DNA of 29,378 nucleotides from JAKQIM01 sp964633225 (GCA_964633225.1 CAZWFQ010000044.1:1-29378), one strand, 5' to 3'; counted from the first letter of the stretch, positions 12,316-21,044 are shown. Program-made: numbers and translations. The notes: generated by a model from the letters alone, not told the origin.

Positions 12316-14664
12316 CTACAATTCCTCATGTTCCGTGCGGGCAATGATCTCATCCTGCAGGGTCTTGCTCAAGTCGCAGAAGTAATCGCTGTACCCGGCC
12401 ACGCGCACGATCAGGCTGCGGTACTGCTCGGGGTTGGCCTGGGCGGCCTTGAGGGTGATGGCATCGACCACATTGAACTGGATGTGGTGCCCATCGAGCT
12501 TGAAGTAGGTGCGCACCAGTTGCACCAGCTTATCCAGCCCCTCGTCGCTGGCCAGCACCTGGGGGGTGAACTTCTGGTTGAGCAGGGTGCCGCCCGTACG
12601 GACGTGATCCATCTTGCCCAGCGAGCGCAGCACAGCCGTGGGGCCGTGCCGGTCTGCCCCCTGCACGGGGCTGACGCCTTCAGAGAGCGGCGTCCAGGCC
12701 CGGCGGCCATCGGGCGTGGCGCCGGTGACCGAGCCGAAATAGACGTGGCAGGTGGTGGGCAGCATGTTGACGTGGTATTCGCCGCCGCGATTGTTCTTGC
12801 GCCCATCCACCGCCTTGAGATAGGCATCGAAGGTGCGGCGCATCAGGTCGTCAGCGTAATCGTCGTCGTTGCCAAACTTGGGCGTGCGGTTCAGGAATAA
12901 CTGCCGCTGGCGTTCGTACCCGGCAAAATCAGCCGCCAGGATTTCGAGCAGAGCTGGCATATCCAGGGTGTGATCTTCAAACACGTGCTTCTTGATCGCG
13001 GCCAGGGTGTCGGTGATGGTGCCGATGCCCACGCCCTGGATGTAGGTGGTGTTGTAACGCGCCCCGCCGGCATGGTAATCCTGGCCGCGGGCGATGCAGT
13101 CATCGGTCAACAGCGAGAGGAAGGGGGCCGGCATGTAGCGGGCATACAGCCGTTCGATGACCTGGTTGCCGCGCACTTTGATATCTACAAAATGCAGCAT
13201 TTGGCGTTCGAAGGCAGTGAATAACTCATCAAAGGAGGCCAGGCTGGCTGCCTCGCCCGTCTGCGGGCCCAACTGCCGCCCGCTGCGGGGATCGCGGCCG
13301 TTGTGCAGGGCCAGCTCCAATACTTTGGGCAGGTTGAAGTAGCCGGTCAGGATATACGCCTCTTTGCCAAAGGCGCCCACCTCCACACAGCCCGAAGAGC
13401 CGCCACAACGGGCATCAGTGATGCTTTTGCCCATCCGCAGCAGCTCTTCCACGATCAGGTCTGAGTTGAATATGGAGGGCTGCCCGAAGCCGGTACGGAT
13501 GATGCGGGCGGCGCGGCGCACAAAGCGGTCGGGGTTCTTCTTGCTGACCTGGACGGAGGAGGATGGTTGCAGCAGGCGCATGTCTTCGATCACATCCAAC
13601 AGCAGGTAAGTGACCTCGTTGACGGCGTCGGCGCCATCTGGGCGCAGACCGCCCAGGTTGATCTGGGCAAAGTCGGTGTACGTACCGCTCTCGGCGGCGG
13701 TCACGCCGACCTTGGGCGGGGCGGGCTGGTTGTTGAACTTGATCCAGAAGCAGTGCAGCAGCTCTTCGGCCTCGCCGCGGCGGGCAGGATCATAGAACGG
13801 CAGCAGGTGTTGGTCGAGCTTGCCGGGGCAAAAGGCATCCCAGGTGTTAAGCTCAGTGGTCACGCCCAGGTGTACGAACCAATAGTACTGCAAGGCTTCA
13901 TGCAGGTCGGTGGGGGCGTGGGCCGGAACGTTGCGGCAAACCTGGGCGATCTTCTTCAGCTCGGCGCGACGTTGGGAGTCCGGCTCGGTGGCAGCTTGTT
14001 CTTCTGCCAGGGCGGCGTAGCGTCCGGCAAAGCGCATCAGCGCGCTGGCTGCGATGTGCATGGCGCGCAGCTCTTCTTGCTTATCGTAGGCCTGAAGATC
14101 GTGCAGAAAGTCGAGTTGTTGCAGGTGCTGGGCGATCTCAGCCTGGAAGTCGAGCATGCCTTTGCGATAGATCTTATCGTCCAACACAGTATGCCCCGGG
14201 GCGCGCTGTTCCATGAATTCGGTGAAAATGCCGGCCTCGTAAGCGGCTTTCCAGTCCTCCGTCATCTCGCTCAAGATCAGCTCGCGCATCGACTTGCCCC
14301 CCCAATAGGGGATGACGGTCTTTTCATAGGCGGCGCGGGTGGCGGGCTCGACGTGGAAGGCGGTCTTTTCGCGGCGGTTGAGGATGTCGAGATCCTCCAG
14401 CGAATGGCAGCACAGCTCGGGAAAGGTGGGGGCGTGCTTGGGGGCATCGCCCTTCTCACCGACGATCAATTCGCCGGGGTAGATGGCGATCTGCTTATGC
14501 TCCAGAATGTAGGCAAACGCTTGGGCCCGCTTGACAGGCGCAGACAGCAGGCCGTTCTCCTGCTGGTAGAAAGCGGTCAGCAGTTCGGCCCGCTCACTGG
14601 TGAGCGTCTCTTGGGCTTCAAGGGACTGCTGGCGCAGGCGCTTGACGCGTTCTGTAATCGGCAT
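12316..14664 (-). CDS. Glycyl radical enzyme, HypD-like (trans-4-hydroxy-L-proline dehydratase clade?)
   Basis: A 782-residue oxygen-sensitive enzyme of the pyruvate formate-lyase superfamily. The radical is stored on Gly757 (RVAGYSDYF); the thiyl Cys426 with general base Glu428 is in GGSSGCVEVG. The residue after Glu is Val, not the Pro of choline-lyase, glycerol- and propanediol-dehydratases, and there is no adjacent Cys pair as in true pyruvate formate-lyase. Segments such as APGHTVLDDKIYRKGMLDF, TTELNTWDAFCPGKLDQHL, KFNNQPAPPKVG and AFGKEAYILTGYFNLPK resemble what I recall of HypD, which dehydrates trans-4-hydroxyproline to pyrroline-5-carboxylate. ProC, often beside hypD, is absent here, so the substrate is unproven. 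The start at 14664 has GGAGGT 6 nt upstream; 75 nt of further open frame was discarded. Its first 47 bp overlap the activase gene, which comes first. Confidence 0.9.
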   Translation of the reverse strand: MPITERVKRLRQQSLEAQETLTSERAELLTAFYQQENGLLSAPVKRAQAFAYILEHKQIAIYPGELIVGEKGDAPKHAPTFPELCCHSLEDLDILNRREKTAFHVEPATRAAYEKTVIPYWGGKSMRELILSEMTEDWKAAYEAGIFTEFMEQRAPGHTVLDDKIYRKGMLDFQAEIAQHLQQLDFLHDLQAYDKQEELRAMHIAASALMRFAGRYAALAEEQAATEPDSQRRAELKKIAQVCRNVPAHAPTDLHEALQYYWFVHLGVTTELNTWDAFCPGKLDQHLLPFYDPARRGEAEELLHCFWIKFNNQPAPPKVGVTAAESGTYTDFAQINLGGLRPDGADAVNEVTYLLLDVIEDMRLLQPSSSVQVSKKNPDRFVRRAARIIRTGFGQPSIFNSDLIVEELLRMGKSITDARCGGSSGCVEVGAFGKEAYILTGYFNLPKVLELALHNGRDPRSGRQLGPQTGEAASLASFDELFTAFERQMLHFVDIKVRGNQVIERLYARYMPAPFLSLLTDDCIARGQDYHAGGARYNTTYIQGVGIGTITDTLAAIKKHVFEDHTLDMPALLEILAADFAGYERQRQLFLNRTPKFGNDDDYADDLMRRTFDAYLKAVDGRKNNRGGEYHVNMLPTTCHVYFGSVTGATPDGRRAWTPLSEGVSPVQGADRHGPTAVLRSLGKMDHVRTGGTLLNQKFTPQVLASDEGLDKLVQLVRTYFKLDGHHIQFNVVDAITLKAAQANPEQYRSLIVRVAGYSDYFCDLSKTLQDEIIARTEHEEL

Positions 14665-15583
14665 GCGAACCTCCGTGGGATATGCGAACATTGAGATGGA
14701 AACTCGCCAGGATGCTGGCGGCAACTTGTAATTCTGCACTGCTGGGCGGCTCTGTCTCAGCCAGCGTGTAGGGCCGCCCCAGGGCCTGGTACTTGGCCTG
14801 GGCCATATCGTGGTAGCCCATTAGCTCCACGCCTTCCAGCCTGGGTAAGCTGGCCAGGAAGGCGCCGCTTTCGAGCAGGTTTTGCTCATCATCATTGATG
14901 CCCGGGATCAAGGGAATGCGTACAATGCATTTGGCGCCCAGGGCGCTCAGGCGGCGCAGATTTTCGAGGATGATTTCGTTCGGCACGCCGGTGGCCTGTT
15001 GGTGGCGGGCGCTGTGCATGTGTTTCAAATCGTATAAAAACAGGTCTGTGTCTCTTTGGATGCGCGCGACCACCTGCCAGCTTGCAAAGCCGCTTGTATC
15101 CACGGCAGTATGGATCTCCTGCTCCCGGCAGGCCCTCAGCAGGGCGGCTAAAAAGCCCGGCTGCATCAGCGGCTCGCCGCCCGAAAAGGTGACCCCGCCG
15201 CCGGATTGGTCGTAGAAGGGGATCTCGCGCATCACCTGTGTCATCACCTCGTCCACGGTCATTGTGCGGCCCGAAAGCTGGCGCGCCCCGGCATAACACA
15301 CCTCCAGGCAGGTGCCGCAGCGGGTGCATTTCAGCCGGTCTGTCACCACCCCGGGCCCATCTGCCGCCCTCAAGATGGCCCCCTGTGGACAGGCTGCGAT
15401 GCAATCCCCGCAGCCCAGGCAGCGCGCGGTGCGGTAAAGCAGCTCTGGCGCCAGCGAGTGGCTTTCAGGATTGTGGCACCATTGGCAGGCCAGTGGGCAG
15501 CCGCTGAAGAAGACGGTGCTGCGGATGCCGGGGCCGTCATTGATGGCGTACTTCTTGATATCGAAGATTATGCCGCTTTCCAT
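14618..15583 (-). CDS. Glycyl radical enzyme activating enzyme (radical SAM)
   Basis: A 321-residue iron-sulfur protein that abstracts hydrogen from the partner's glycine using S-adenosylmethionine. The radical-SAM cluster ligands are C29-x3-C33-x2-C36 (GCPLACQWCHNPE). A ferredoxin-like insert carries two more 4Fe-4S sites: C55-x2-C58-x2-C61-x3-C65 and C86-x2-C89-x2-C92-x3-C96, as in activases of the larger type and unlike the short PflA. GGGVTFSGGEPLMQP is the SAM-binding GGE motif. MESGIIFDIKKYAINDGPGIRS is a textbook family start, so the ATG at 15583 is used rather than one 42 nt upstream. It precedes and overlaps the radical enzyme gene, the reverse of the usual order. A promoter with a box ending 6 nt from the ATG implies a leaderless message. 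Confidence 0.94.
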   Translation of the reverse strand: MESGIIFDIKKYAINDGPGIRSTVFFSGCPLACQWCHNPESHSLAPELLYRTARCLGCGDCIAACPQGAILRAADGPGVVTDRLKCTRCGTCLEVCYAGARQLSGRTMTVDEVMTQVMREIPFYDQSGGGVTFSGGEPLMQPGFLAALLRACREQEIHTAVDTSGFASWQVVARIQRDTDLFLYDLKHMHSARHQQATGVPNEIILENLRRLSALGAKCIVRIPLIPGINDDEQNLLESGAFLASLPRLEGVELMGYHDMAQAKYQALGRPYTLAETEPPSSAELQVAASILASFHLNVRISHGGSHADYRTRQAPAPAVP

Positions 15584-15589
15584 AACAGG

Positions 15590-15618
15590 AATATACCCCC
15601 AACGCCGCTGTAGGTCAA
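15590..15618 (-). promoter_or_regulatory. Promoter of the activase-glycyl radical enzyme operon
   Basis: Minus strand: TTGACC (15618-15613), 17-nt spacer, TATATT (15595-15590), then CCTGTT and ATG at 15583. Predicted transcription begins at or within 1-2 nt of the start codon. The -35 sequence is part of a tandem repeat (TTTGACC twice, 15614-15627 region), which could be a regulator site. Confidence 0.65.
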
Positions 15619-15664
15619 AGGTCAAAGCTGGCTGTGGCAGGCCTGGCGCGTTGTGCGCGCTGGG

Positions 15665-16738
15665 TCAATCTTTTAAAGATGGCAGGGGGGGAACCGAGCG
15701 GTCGAATTCTTCGCTCAAGCGCAGGATCAGGGCCTGGCGCTCGGCTTCTGGCAGGAACGAGGCCTGGGCAGCAGCCAGTACGCGGTTGCGCAGGGTATGG
15801 ATGGGTAAGCCCAAATCCTCGGTCACCGTGCGGTACTCGTCGCTGAGGGTGATCTGCGAGATGCGCGGGTCATCGGTGTTGATGGTGGCGTTCAGCCCGG
15901 CTTCCAACATTTGCGGCAGGGGGTGGATGGCCAGGGTTGAGAAAACGCCGGATTGGTAGTTGCTGGTAACGCACACTTCAAAGGCTGTCTGGCGTTCGGC
16001 CGCCAGGCCCACCACCAGGGGGTCTTCCATCACGCGCACGCCATGCCCAATGCGCTCGGCGTGCAGGTTGACAATGGCTTCGGCCACGTTTTCAGGGCCG
16101 CCCCATTCTCCGGCATGTACGGTGACCTTAAGCCCGGCTTTGTGGGCTTCCTTGAACAACCCCTCAAAGGGTTGGCCGGGGTATTCCGCTTCGTTGCCAG
16201 CCATATCCAGGCCCACAATGCCTTTGCCGAGGCGGTCTACGGCCAGTTGGGTGACTCTCTCAGCTATTTCCACCGGCTCGTGACGGTTGAAGCTGGTGAT
16301 CAGGCGGGTGGTGATGTTGAATTCTGCTTCTGCCTGGCGCACACCTTCGATGACCCAATCCATAACCTCAGCCAGCGAGAACTCTTGGGACTTGCTGAGC
16401 GCCATGGGCGTAAAACGCAGCTCCATGTAACGCACGTTATCCCGGGCCGCGTCGGCAATTGCCTCGCGCGTAATCCGTCCGATGATATCAGGCGAGCGGT
16501 AAAAGAGGCGCAGGGTCTCAAATTTGGAGAGAAAATTTTGGAAGGTGTAGGGTTCTTCTTGACTAACCTGCACCAGGGAGCGCAGGCGGTCGGTGCCGGC
16601 AATGTTCATGCCGTGCAAGCGCGCCACCTCCACCAGGGTTTCCAGGCGTAATGAGCCTTCTAAGTGGCGATGCAGTTCCACCTTGGGCAGCCCCAGGTAG
16701 AACTCAAAGGCGCGTTTTGGAGCAGGATTGCGATTCAA
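15665..16738 (-). CDS. add: Adenosine deaminase family protein
   Basis: A 357-residue zinc-dependent amidohydrolase that converts adenosine (or a related purine) to inosine. Metal and catalytic motifs are complete: H23-x-H25 (PKVELHRHLEGSL), VTVHAGEWGG (zinc His and general-acid Glu), RIGHGVR, VCVTSNYQSG and NTDDPRIS (zinc/catalytic Asp). Length and order fit the Add family. Adenine deaminase or aminodeoxyfutalosine deaminase share this fold and cannot be excluded; SNYQSG in place of the common SNxxT may matter. The ATG at 16738 has GAGAGAG about 8 nt upstream. It lies 148 nt downstream of secA on the same strand, beyond a large palindrome, and a weak TTGACG at 16788-16783 may belong to its own promoter. 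Confidence 0.9.
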   Translation of the reverse strand: MNRNPAPKRAFEFYLGLPKVELHRHLEGSLRLETLVEVARLHGMNIAGTDRLRSLVQVSQEEPYTFQNFLSKFETLRLFYRSPDIIGRITREAIADAARDNVRYMELRFTPMALSKSQEFSLAEVMDWVIEGVRQAEAEFNITTRLITSFNRHEPVEIAERVTQLAVDRLGKGIVGLDMAGNEAEYPGQPFEGLFKEAHKAGLKVTVHAGEWGGPENVAEAIVNLHAERIGHGVRVMEDPLVVGLAAERQTAFEVCVTSNYQSGVFSTLAIHPLPQMLEAGLNATINTDDPRISQITLSDEYRTVTEDLGLPIHTLRNRVLAAAQASFLPEAERQALILRLSEEFDRSVPPLPSLKD

Positions 16739-16840
16739 TCAATATCTCTCTCGTTGCAAATAACTGGTAGGCCTTGGTCGCGCGTCAAATTGGCTTGGGC
16801 CTGCCTCTACCCACAATATGGCAATTTTACTATAGATTCA

Positions 16841-16882
16841 AGAAGATGGAGAGTGCGCAAATTTGCGCACTCTCCATCTTCT
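16841..16882. repeat. Perfect 42-bp palindrome downstream of secA
   Basis: A 21-bp half-site beginning AGAAGATGGAGAGTGCGC reads as its exact complement on the other side of the centre at 16861/16862, with no unpaired loop. It starts 4 nt after the secA stop. As RNA it would form a very stable hairpin, so it probably acts as the secA terminator or 3'-end stabiliser, but neither side has a good U-tract. Confidence 0.85.
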
Positions 16883-16886
16883 GGAG

Positions 16887-19800
16887 TTAACGGCGGCCCC
16901 GGCGGCGTTTTTGGCTGCGCGAGAGCGGCTCAGTAGGCTCTGAGGGCTGCTCGGCGTCTGGCTCCTGCGCCAGAGATGCACTGCCGCTTTCGGCTTGCGG
17001 AGAGGTCTCGGCAGTTTCTTCGTCGGCGCGCCCCTCTTCGGGGCGGCGCACCTCAGCCTGCACACTGCTCAGGTCGCGCGGGCGGTAGGTGAACATGCGC
17101 ATGATCACCCCAGAGCGCATATCGCGCAGCAGGTTCTGGAACAGCTCAGAGGCGCGTGCTTTGTACTGCACCAGCGGGTCGCGTTGGCCGTAAGCTTCCA
17201 GGCCAATGGACACGCGCAGGGCTTCCATCTGGGTCAAGTAATCAACCCACAGCTCGGTGATCACAGCCAGCAGGAGCTGGCGGTAGATCTCGCTCAGAGA
17301 GCGGCGGCCCAACACGTCAATGGCCTGGACGGCCTGCTCGCGGGTCAGAGAAGCCAGGGGCTGGGTCTGGAGCTGCTGGGCGGCTTCAGCCGGCAATGCC
17401 GCCCCCAGGGTGGCCTGCAGGGTTGGCTCCATTTCTGGCAGGCGTACCCCAGCCAGGCGGTTGAATTCAGCCACCCCCCACACCTTCTGAATGGACTGCT
17501 GGGCGGTCTGGAAGTGCTTGAGCACATCCTGGGCCACATCCTCGGGCTTGCGGCCTGCCAGTAAGCTGGCGGCGTGGTAGGTGTAGGTCAGGCGGGTGGT
17601 GCGCTGCACCACGCGGCGGTGGGTCTTCTTATCAAAGGTGGCGCGGCTGCCCTGCGGCATGCGCAGCAGCAAGGCGGTGATGTGGTTGGGGTTAGGGCTG
17701 CCGCTGATCTTGGCCAGGTCGCTCTCCAGGTCTTTGACCAGAGAGCCGCCTTCATCACCGATCAGGCGCTCACGACGTTTATCCAGGCGAGCCTGGATGA
17801 GGTCGAAGATGTGGGTTGAGAGGGCCTCCCAATCACGGCTGGGCAGGCTGGCAACATCCAGCTCCAGCGGCTCTTCCAGGCGGCGTTCTACCGAGCCCAG
17901 CAGGCGGGTCAGGGTCTGGTTGATCAGCCCGTTCTCCACCTGGGTACGGACGGTCTCTTTGACCTGGCGCGGGTCGTCGCGCAGCAGGCGTTGTTCATCA
18001 TTTGAGAGGCGCACCGGCAGGTGTACCAGGCCGCTCAGCTCTTCCAGTAGTTCGCGGGGGCCGCGTGGGGCGGCTTCTTCTTCTTCGCCCAGCTTAAGCC
18101 CCTCGAAGAAGGTGTCGATCGTTTCCATGCGTTCTTTGATCTGCTCTTCCATGCGCTCGCGCGCCCCTTCTAAGATGCGTTCGACGCTGCGCAGCAGGTG
18201 CTCGGACTCAGCCTGGAGCGAATCTTCTGCCAGGCGCAGCAGCACGGGCTGCAAGTCGGCGGCTTTTTCGTAGGGGCCCTGCGTGCTGATATGCTCAACC
18301 AGCAAGCGCAGGCTGTAAGAGGGGAAAATGGCGTTGCCCAGTGTCAGCGGCGGCTGAACTCCGTCCAGCCAGGCCAGCAGCTTCCAGGGGCCTTCTTCAT
18401 CTTTCAGGGCTTCTGGCACGCGGCGGCCTACTTCGGTGTCTACCATCTCTGCCACGTCATCACTCAGATCTTCTTTGGTAAAGATGCGGTCGCGCTGGGC
18501 GTAGATGCGCTGGCGTTGGCTGTTAAGCACGTCATCGTACTCGAGCAGGTGCTTGCGGATATCAAAGTTGGCGCCTTCCACGCGCGTCTGTGAGCCTTCA
18601 ACCAGGCGGCTGACCAGGCCCACTTCCATGGGCACGGCATCGTCGATCTTCATGCGTTGCATCAGGCCCTCGGCCTGCTGGCCGCCAAAGCGGCGCATGA
18701 GCTCATCCTCAAGCGAGAGATAAAAGCGCGACGAGCCAGGGTCGCCCTGGCGGGCGGCGCGGCCGCGCAGCTGGTTGTCAATACGCCGGGCTTCGTGGCG
18801 CTCTGAGCCGATGACGTGCAGGCCGCCGAGCGCTTTGACGCTGGCCATTTCGTCCATGGCCTGCAGGTAGCGCTGGACGTCTGCCTCGTAGAGCCCATAC
18901 TGCTCAGACGTAAGGGCCAAGAGCGCCTGGCGGCGTTCTTCCATGCGCAGGTCATAGGGGTTCTCATGCCCGGCGCGATGCAGCACGCGGTTGACGGCGT
19001 CGATCACGCCTTCGGGTAGTTCGCCACCTAGCTTGATATCTACGCCGCGGCCAGCCATATTGGTGGCAATGGTCACGGCCCCAAACGCGCCTGCCCCGGC
19101 GATGATCTGTGATTCTTCGGTATGTTTGCGGGCATTCAAAACCTGGTGCGGAATGCCGCCTTCCAGGTCAGATTTAAGGCGCGCCGTATCGGCCTCGCTC
19201 AGGTTCAAAATAGTGATCATGCGCTGCAGGTTGGCGGGGTCTTCTGGATTGGCTGAAATATCCAGCTCGCGCGACATCTTGCGCAGATCAGCCGGCTGGA
19301 GTGTATCCAGGGGCACGTTGAGGTGCTGCAGCTCAGGGATCAGACGCCCGTCTTCCTGGCGCTGGTTCTTTTCCATCCAGGTGTGGCGCAGGATCATCAC
19401 CTGGGCCAGCTTGCGCAGCGGTTCAGCCCGCATGCGGCCAGAGATATGGTCCGAAAGCTCTACCGAGGTGGTGCCCACCAGCACCGGGCGGCCCAAGACG
19501 TGGAAGCGCAGGATCTCGGTGATGATGGCGCGGAACTTGATCTCACCGGTGCGGTAGACCACATCGGGATAGTCTTTGCGCTGCCAGAAAAGCGGGGCTT
19601 TGCTGGGGTCGTCGCGGCGGGCATAGTAGCGGTATTTATAGCCCAGCTCATCGCGGCCTTCTTGCATCATCAAGCCGGCGCCTTCGCGGCTGGCCTGGTA
19701 CTCCAGGTTGGTGGGCATCGAGAGCACGCCCAGCTTGTAGATCTTGTCGAACTCTTCAGACTCGGTCAGGGCCGTACCGGTCATGCCAGCCAGCTTGTCG

Positions 19801-20990
19801 TACATGCGGAAGTAGTTCTGGATGGTGATGGTGGCGTAGGTGACGTTCTCGGCCTGGACGCGCACCCCTTCTTTGGCTTCCACGGCCTGGTGTAGGCCAT
19901 CAGACCAGCGCCGCCCGGGCATCAGGCGGCCGGTGAATTCATCTACAATGACGATCTTGCCGGCCTGTACCAGGTAATCTTTGTTGCGGCGGAAGAGGTG
20001 CTGGGCGCGCAGGGCTTGTTCCAAGTATCCCAACAGGCGGGCCTGTTCGGGGGTGGCGTCTTCGGGGCGGTCGGGGTCGCGCAGGGCAATGCCCAGCAGC
20101 TCCTCAACATGGAGTTCGCCGATCTCGGTCAGGGTCACGTTGCGGTCGCGTTCGCTGACTTCGTAATCTTCGGGGCGCAGTTGGCGCACGATCTGGGCCA
20201 TGCGGTCATACCATTCGGTATCTTCAGAGGCCGGGCCAGAGATAATGAGAGGGGTACGTGCTTCATCGATCAGCACATTATCGGCCTCGTCAACAATGGC
20301 GTAATAATGGCCGCGCTGCACACGATCGTCCAGGCGCAGGGTCATATTGTCGCGCAAGTAGTCGAAGCCGAATTCCGAGTTGGTGCCGTAGGTGATATCG
20401 GCGGCGTAGGCCTCGGCACGCTGCACCAGGCGCAGTTGGTGTTGGTCTTCTTGCGGCGATTCCTTGTCCAGGTCAACAATGAAGGCCTTTTTGCCGTTCT
20501 CGGTTCGCCCAGCCATTTGCAGCACACCCACGGTTAAACCCAAAGCGTGATAGATGGGCGCCATCCAGCGGGCATCGCGGCGGGCCAGGTAATCGTTCAC
20601 GGTCACCAGGTGCGTGCCGCGCCCGGTCAGGGCATTCAGATAGAGTGGCAGGGTTGCCACCAGGGTCTTGCCTTCACCGGTGCGCATCTCAGCGATTTTG
20701 CCCTGGTGCAGGGCGGTACCGCCGACGATCTGCACATCATAATGACGCAGGCCAATCGTGCGTTTGGATGCTTCACGCACTGCTGCGAAAGCTTCGGGGA
20801 GCAGGTCATCCAGGTCTTCACCTTGGGACAGGCGGGCGCGGAATTGGGCTGTCTTCGCCAGCAGATCGGCATCGCTGAGGGCTTCGAACTGCGCTTCCAG
20901 GCTGTTCACCTGGTCAACGGTAGGGGAGGTTTTTTCGACGGCGCGCTTATTGGGGTCGCCGGCAATTAGGGTGACAAATTTTTTGAGCAT
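16887..20990 (-). CDS. secA: Preprotein translocase ATPase SecA, enlarged
   Basis: A 1367-residue motor that pushes proteins through SecYEG; typical SecA is about 800-950. Walker A is MRTGEGKT (102-109); Walker B region VDEADNVLIDEARTPLIISG (233-252); the substrate cross-linking domain lies about 220-370; NBD2 holds ATNMAGRGVDIKLGG (642-656) and GSERHEARRIDNQLRGRAARQGDPGSSRFYLS in its usual place; the scaffold helix starts EYDDVLNSQRQRIYAQR (817-833). Two insertions explain the size: about 85 residues between GTTSVE (506-511) and VLNARKH (617-623), and about 290 extra between residue 836 and LRVSIGLEAYGQRDPLVQYK (1258-1277). The C-terminus is acidic, then basic (SQKRRRGRR), without the usual Cys/His zinc motif. 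The ATG at 20990 (MLKKFVTLIAGDPNKR) is chosen over one 33 nt upstream by family match and the -10 box 7 nt away. Confidence 0.96.
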   Translation of the reverse strand: MLKKFVTLIAGDPNKRAVEKTSPTVDQVNSLEAQFEALSDADLLAKTAQFRARLSQGEDLDDLLPEAFAAVREASKRTIGLRHYDVQIVGGTALHQGKIAEMRTGEGKTLVATLPLYLNALTGRGTHLVTVNDYLARRDARWMAPIYHALGLTVGVLQMAGRTENGKKAFIVDLDKESPQEDQHQLRLVQRAEAYAADITYGTNSEFGFDYLRDNMTLRLDDRVQRGHYYAIVDEADNVLIDEARTPLIISGPASEDTEWYDRMAQIVRQLRPEDYEVSERDRNVTLTEIGELHVEELLGIALRDPDRPEDATPEQARLLGYLEQALRAQHLFRRNKDYLVQAGKIVIVDEFTGRLMPGRRWSDGLHQAVEAKEGVRVQAENVTYATITIQNYFRMYDKLAGMTGTALTESEEFDKIYKLGVLSMPTNLEYQASREGAGLMMQEGRDELGYKYRYYARRDDPSKAPLFWQRKDYPDVVYRTGEIKFRAIITEILRFHVLGRPVLVGTTSVELSDHISGRMRAEPLRKLAQVMILRHTWMEKNQRQEDGRLIPELQHLNVPLDTLQPADLRKMSRELDISANPEDPANLQRMITILNLSEADTARLKSDLEGGIPHQVLNARKHTEESQIIAGAGAFGAVTIATNMAGRGVDIKLGGELPEGVIDAVNRVLHRAGHENPYDLRMEERRQALLALTSEQYGLYEADVQRYLQAMDEMASVKALGGLHVIGSERHEARRIDNQLRGRAARQGDPGSSRFYLSLEDELMRRFGGQQAEGLMQRMKIDDAVPMEVGLVSRLVEGSQTRVEGANFDIRKHLLEYDDVLNSQRQRIYAQRDRIFTKEDLSDDVAEMVDTEVGRRVPEALKDEEGPWKLLAWLDGVQPPLTLGNAIFPSYSLRLLVEHISTQGPYEKAADLQPVLLRLAEDSLQAESEHLLRSVERILEGARERMEEQIKERMETIDTFFEGLKLGEEEEAAPRGPRELLEELSGLVHLPVRLSNDEQRLLRDDPRQVKETVRTQVENGLINQTLTRLLGSVERRLEEPLELDVASLPSRDWEALSTHIFDLIQARLDKRRERLIGDEGGSLVKDLESDLAKISGSPNPNHITALLLRMPQGSRATFDKKTHRRVVQRTTRLTYTYHAASLLAGRKPEDVAQDVLKHFQTAQQSIQKVWGVAEFNRLAGVRLPEMEPTLQATLGAALPAEAAQQLQTQPLASLTREQAVQAIDVLGRRSLSEIYRQLLLAVITELWVDYLTQMEALRVSIGLEAYGQRDPLVQYKARASELFQNLLRDMRSGVIMRMFTYRPRDLSSVQAEVRRPEEGRADEETAETSPQAESGSASLAQEPDAEQPSEPTEPLSRSQKRRRGRR

Positions 20991-20997
20991 GGGGGGG

Positions 20998-21006
20998 ATT
21001 ATAGCA
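20998..21006 (-). promoter_or_regulatory. Extended -10 promoter of secA
   Basis: Minus strand TGC (21006-21004), TATAAT (21003-20998), seven C, ATG at 20990. There is no purine-rich ribosome site, so the transcript is predicted to be leaderless or nearly so. Confidence 0.55.
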
Positions 21007-21027
21007 CATCCTACATGCTTCAATTTG

Positions 21028-21036
21028 TGCTACAAT
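21028..21036 (+). promoter_or_regulatory. Extended -10 promoter of the gene at 21045
   Basis: Plus strand TG-C-TACAAT (21028-21036), then TAAACGAA and ATG at 21045, with no ribosome site. It is back to back with the secA promoter in a 54-bp intergenic space. Confidence 0.5.
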
Positions 21037-21044
21037 TAAACGAA

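Noticed and set aside
13567..14694. Plus-strand frame of 375 codons opposite the glycyl radical enzyme
   Set aside because: Antisense shadow; the sense protein has complete family motifs.
16760..16788. TTGACG with AGTTAT/GTTATT as a promoter of the deaminase gene
   Set aside because: The -10 match is poor at any acceptable spacing; mentioned only as a possibility in the gene entry.
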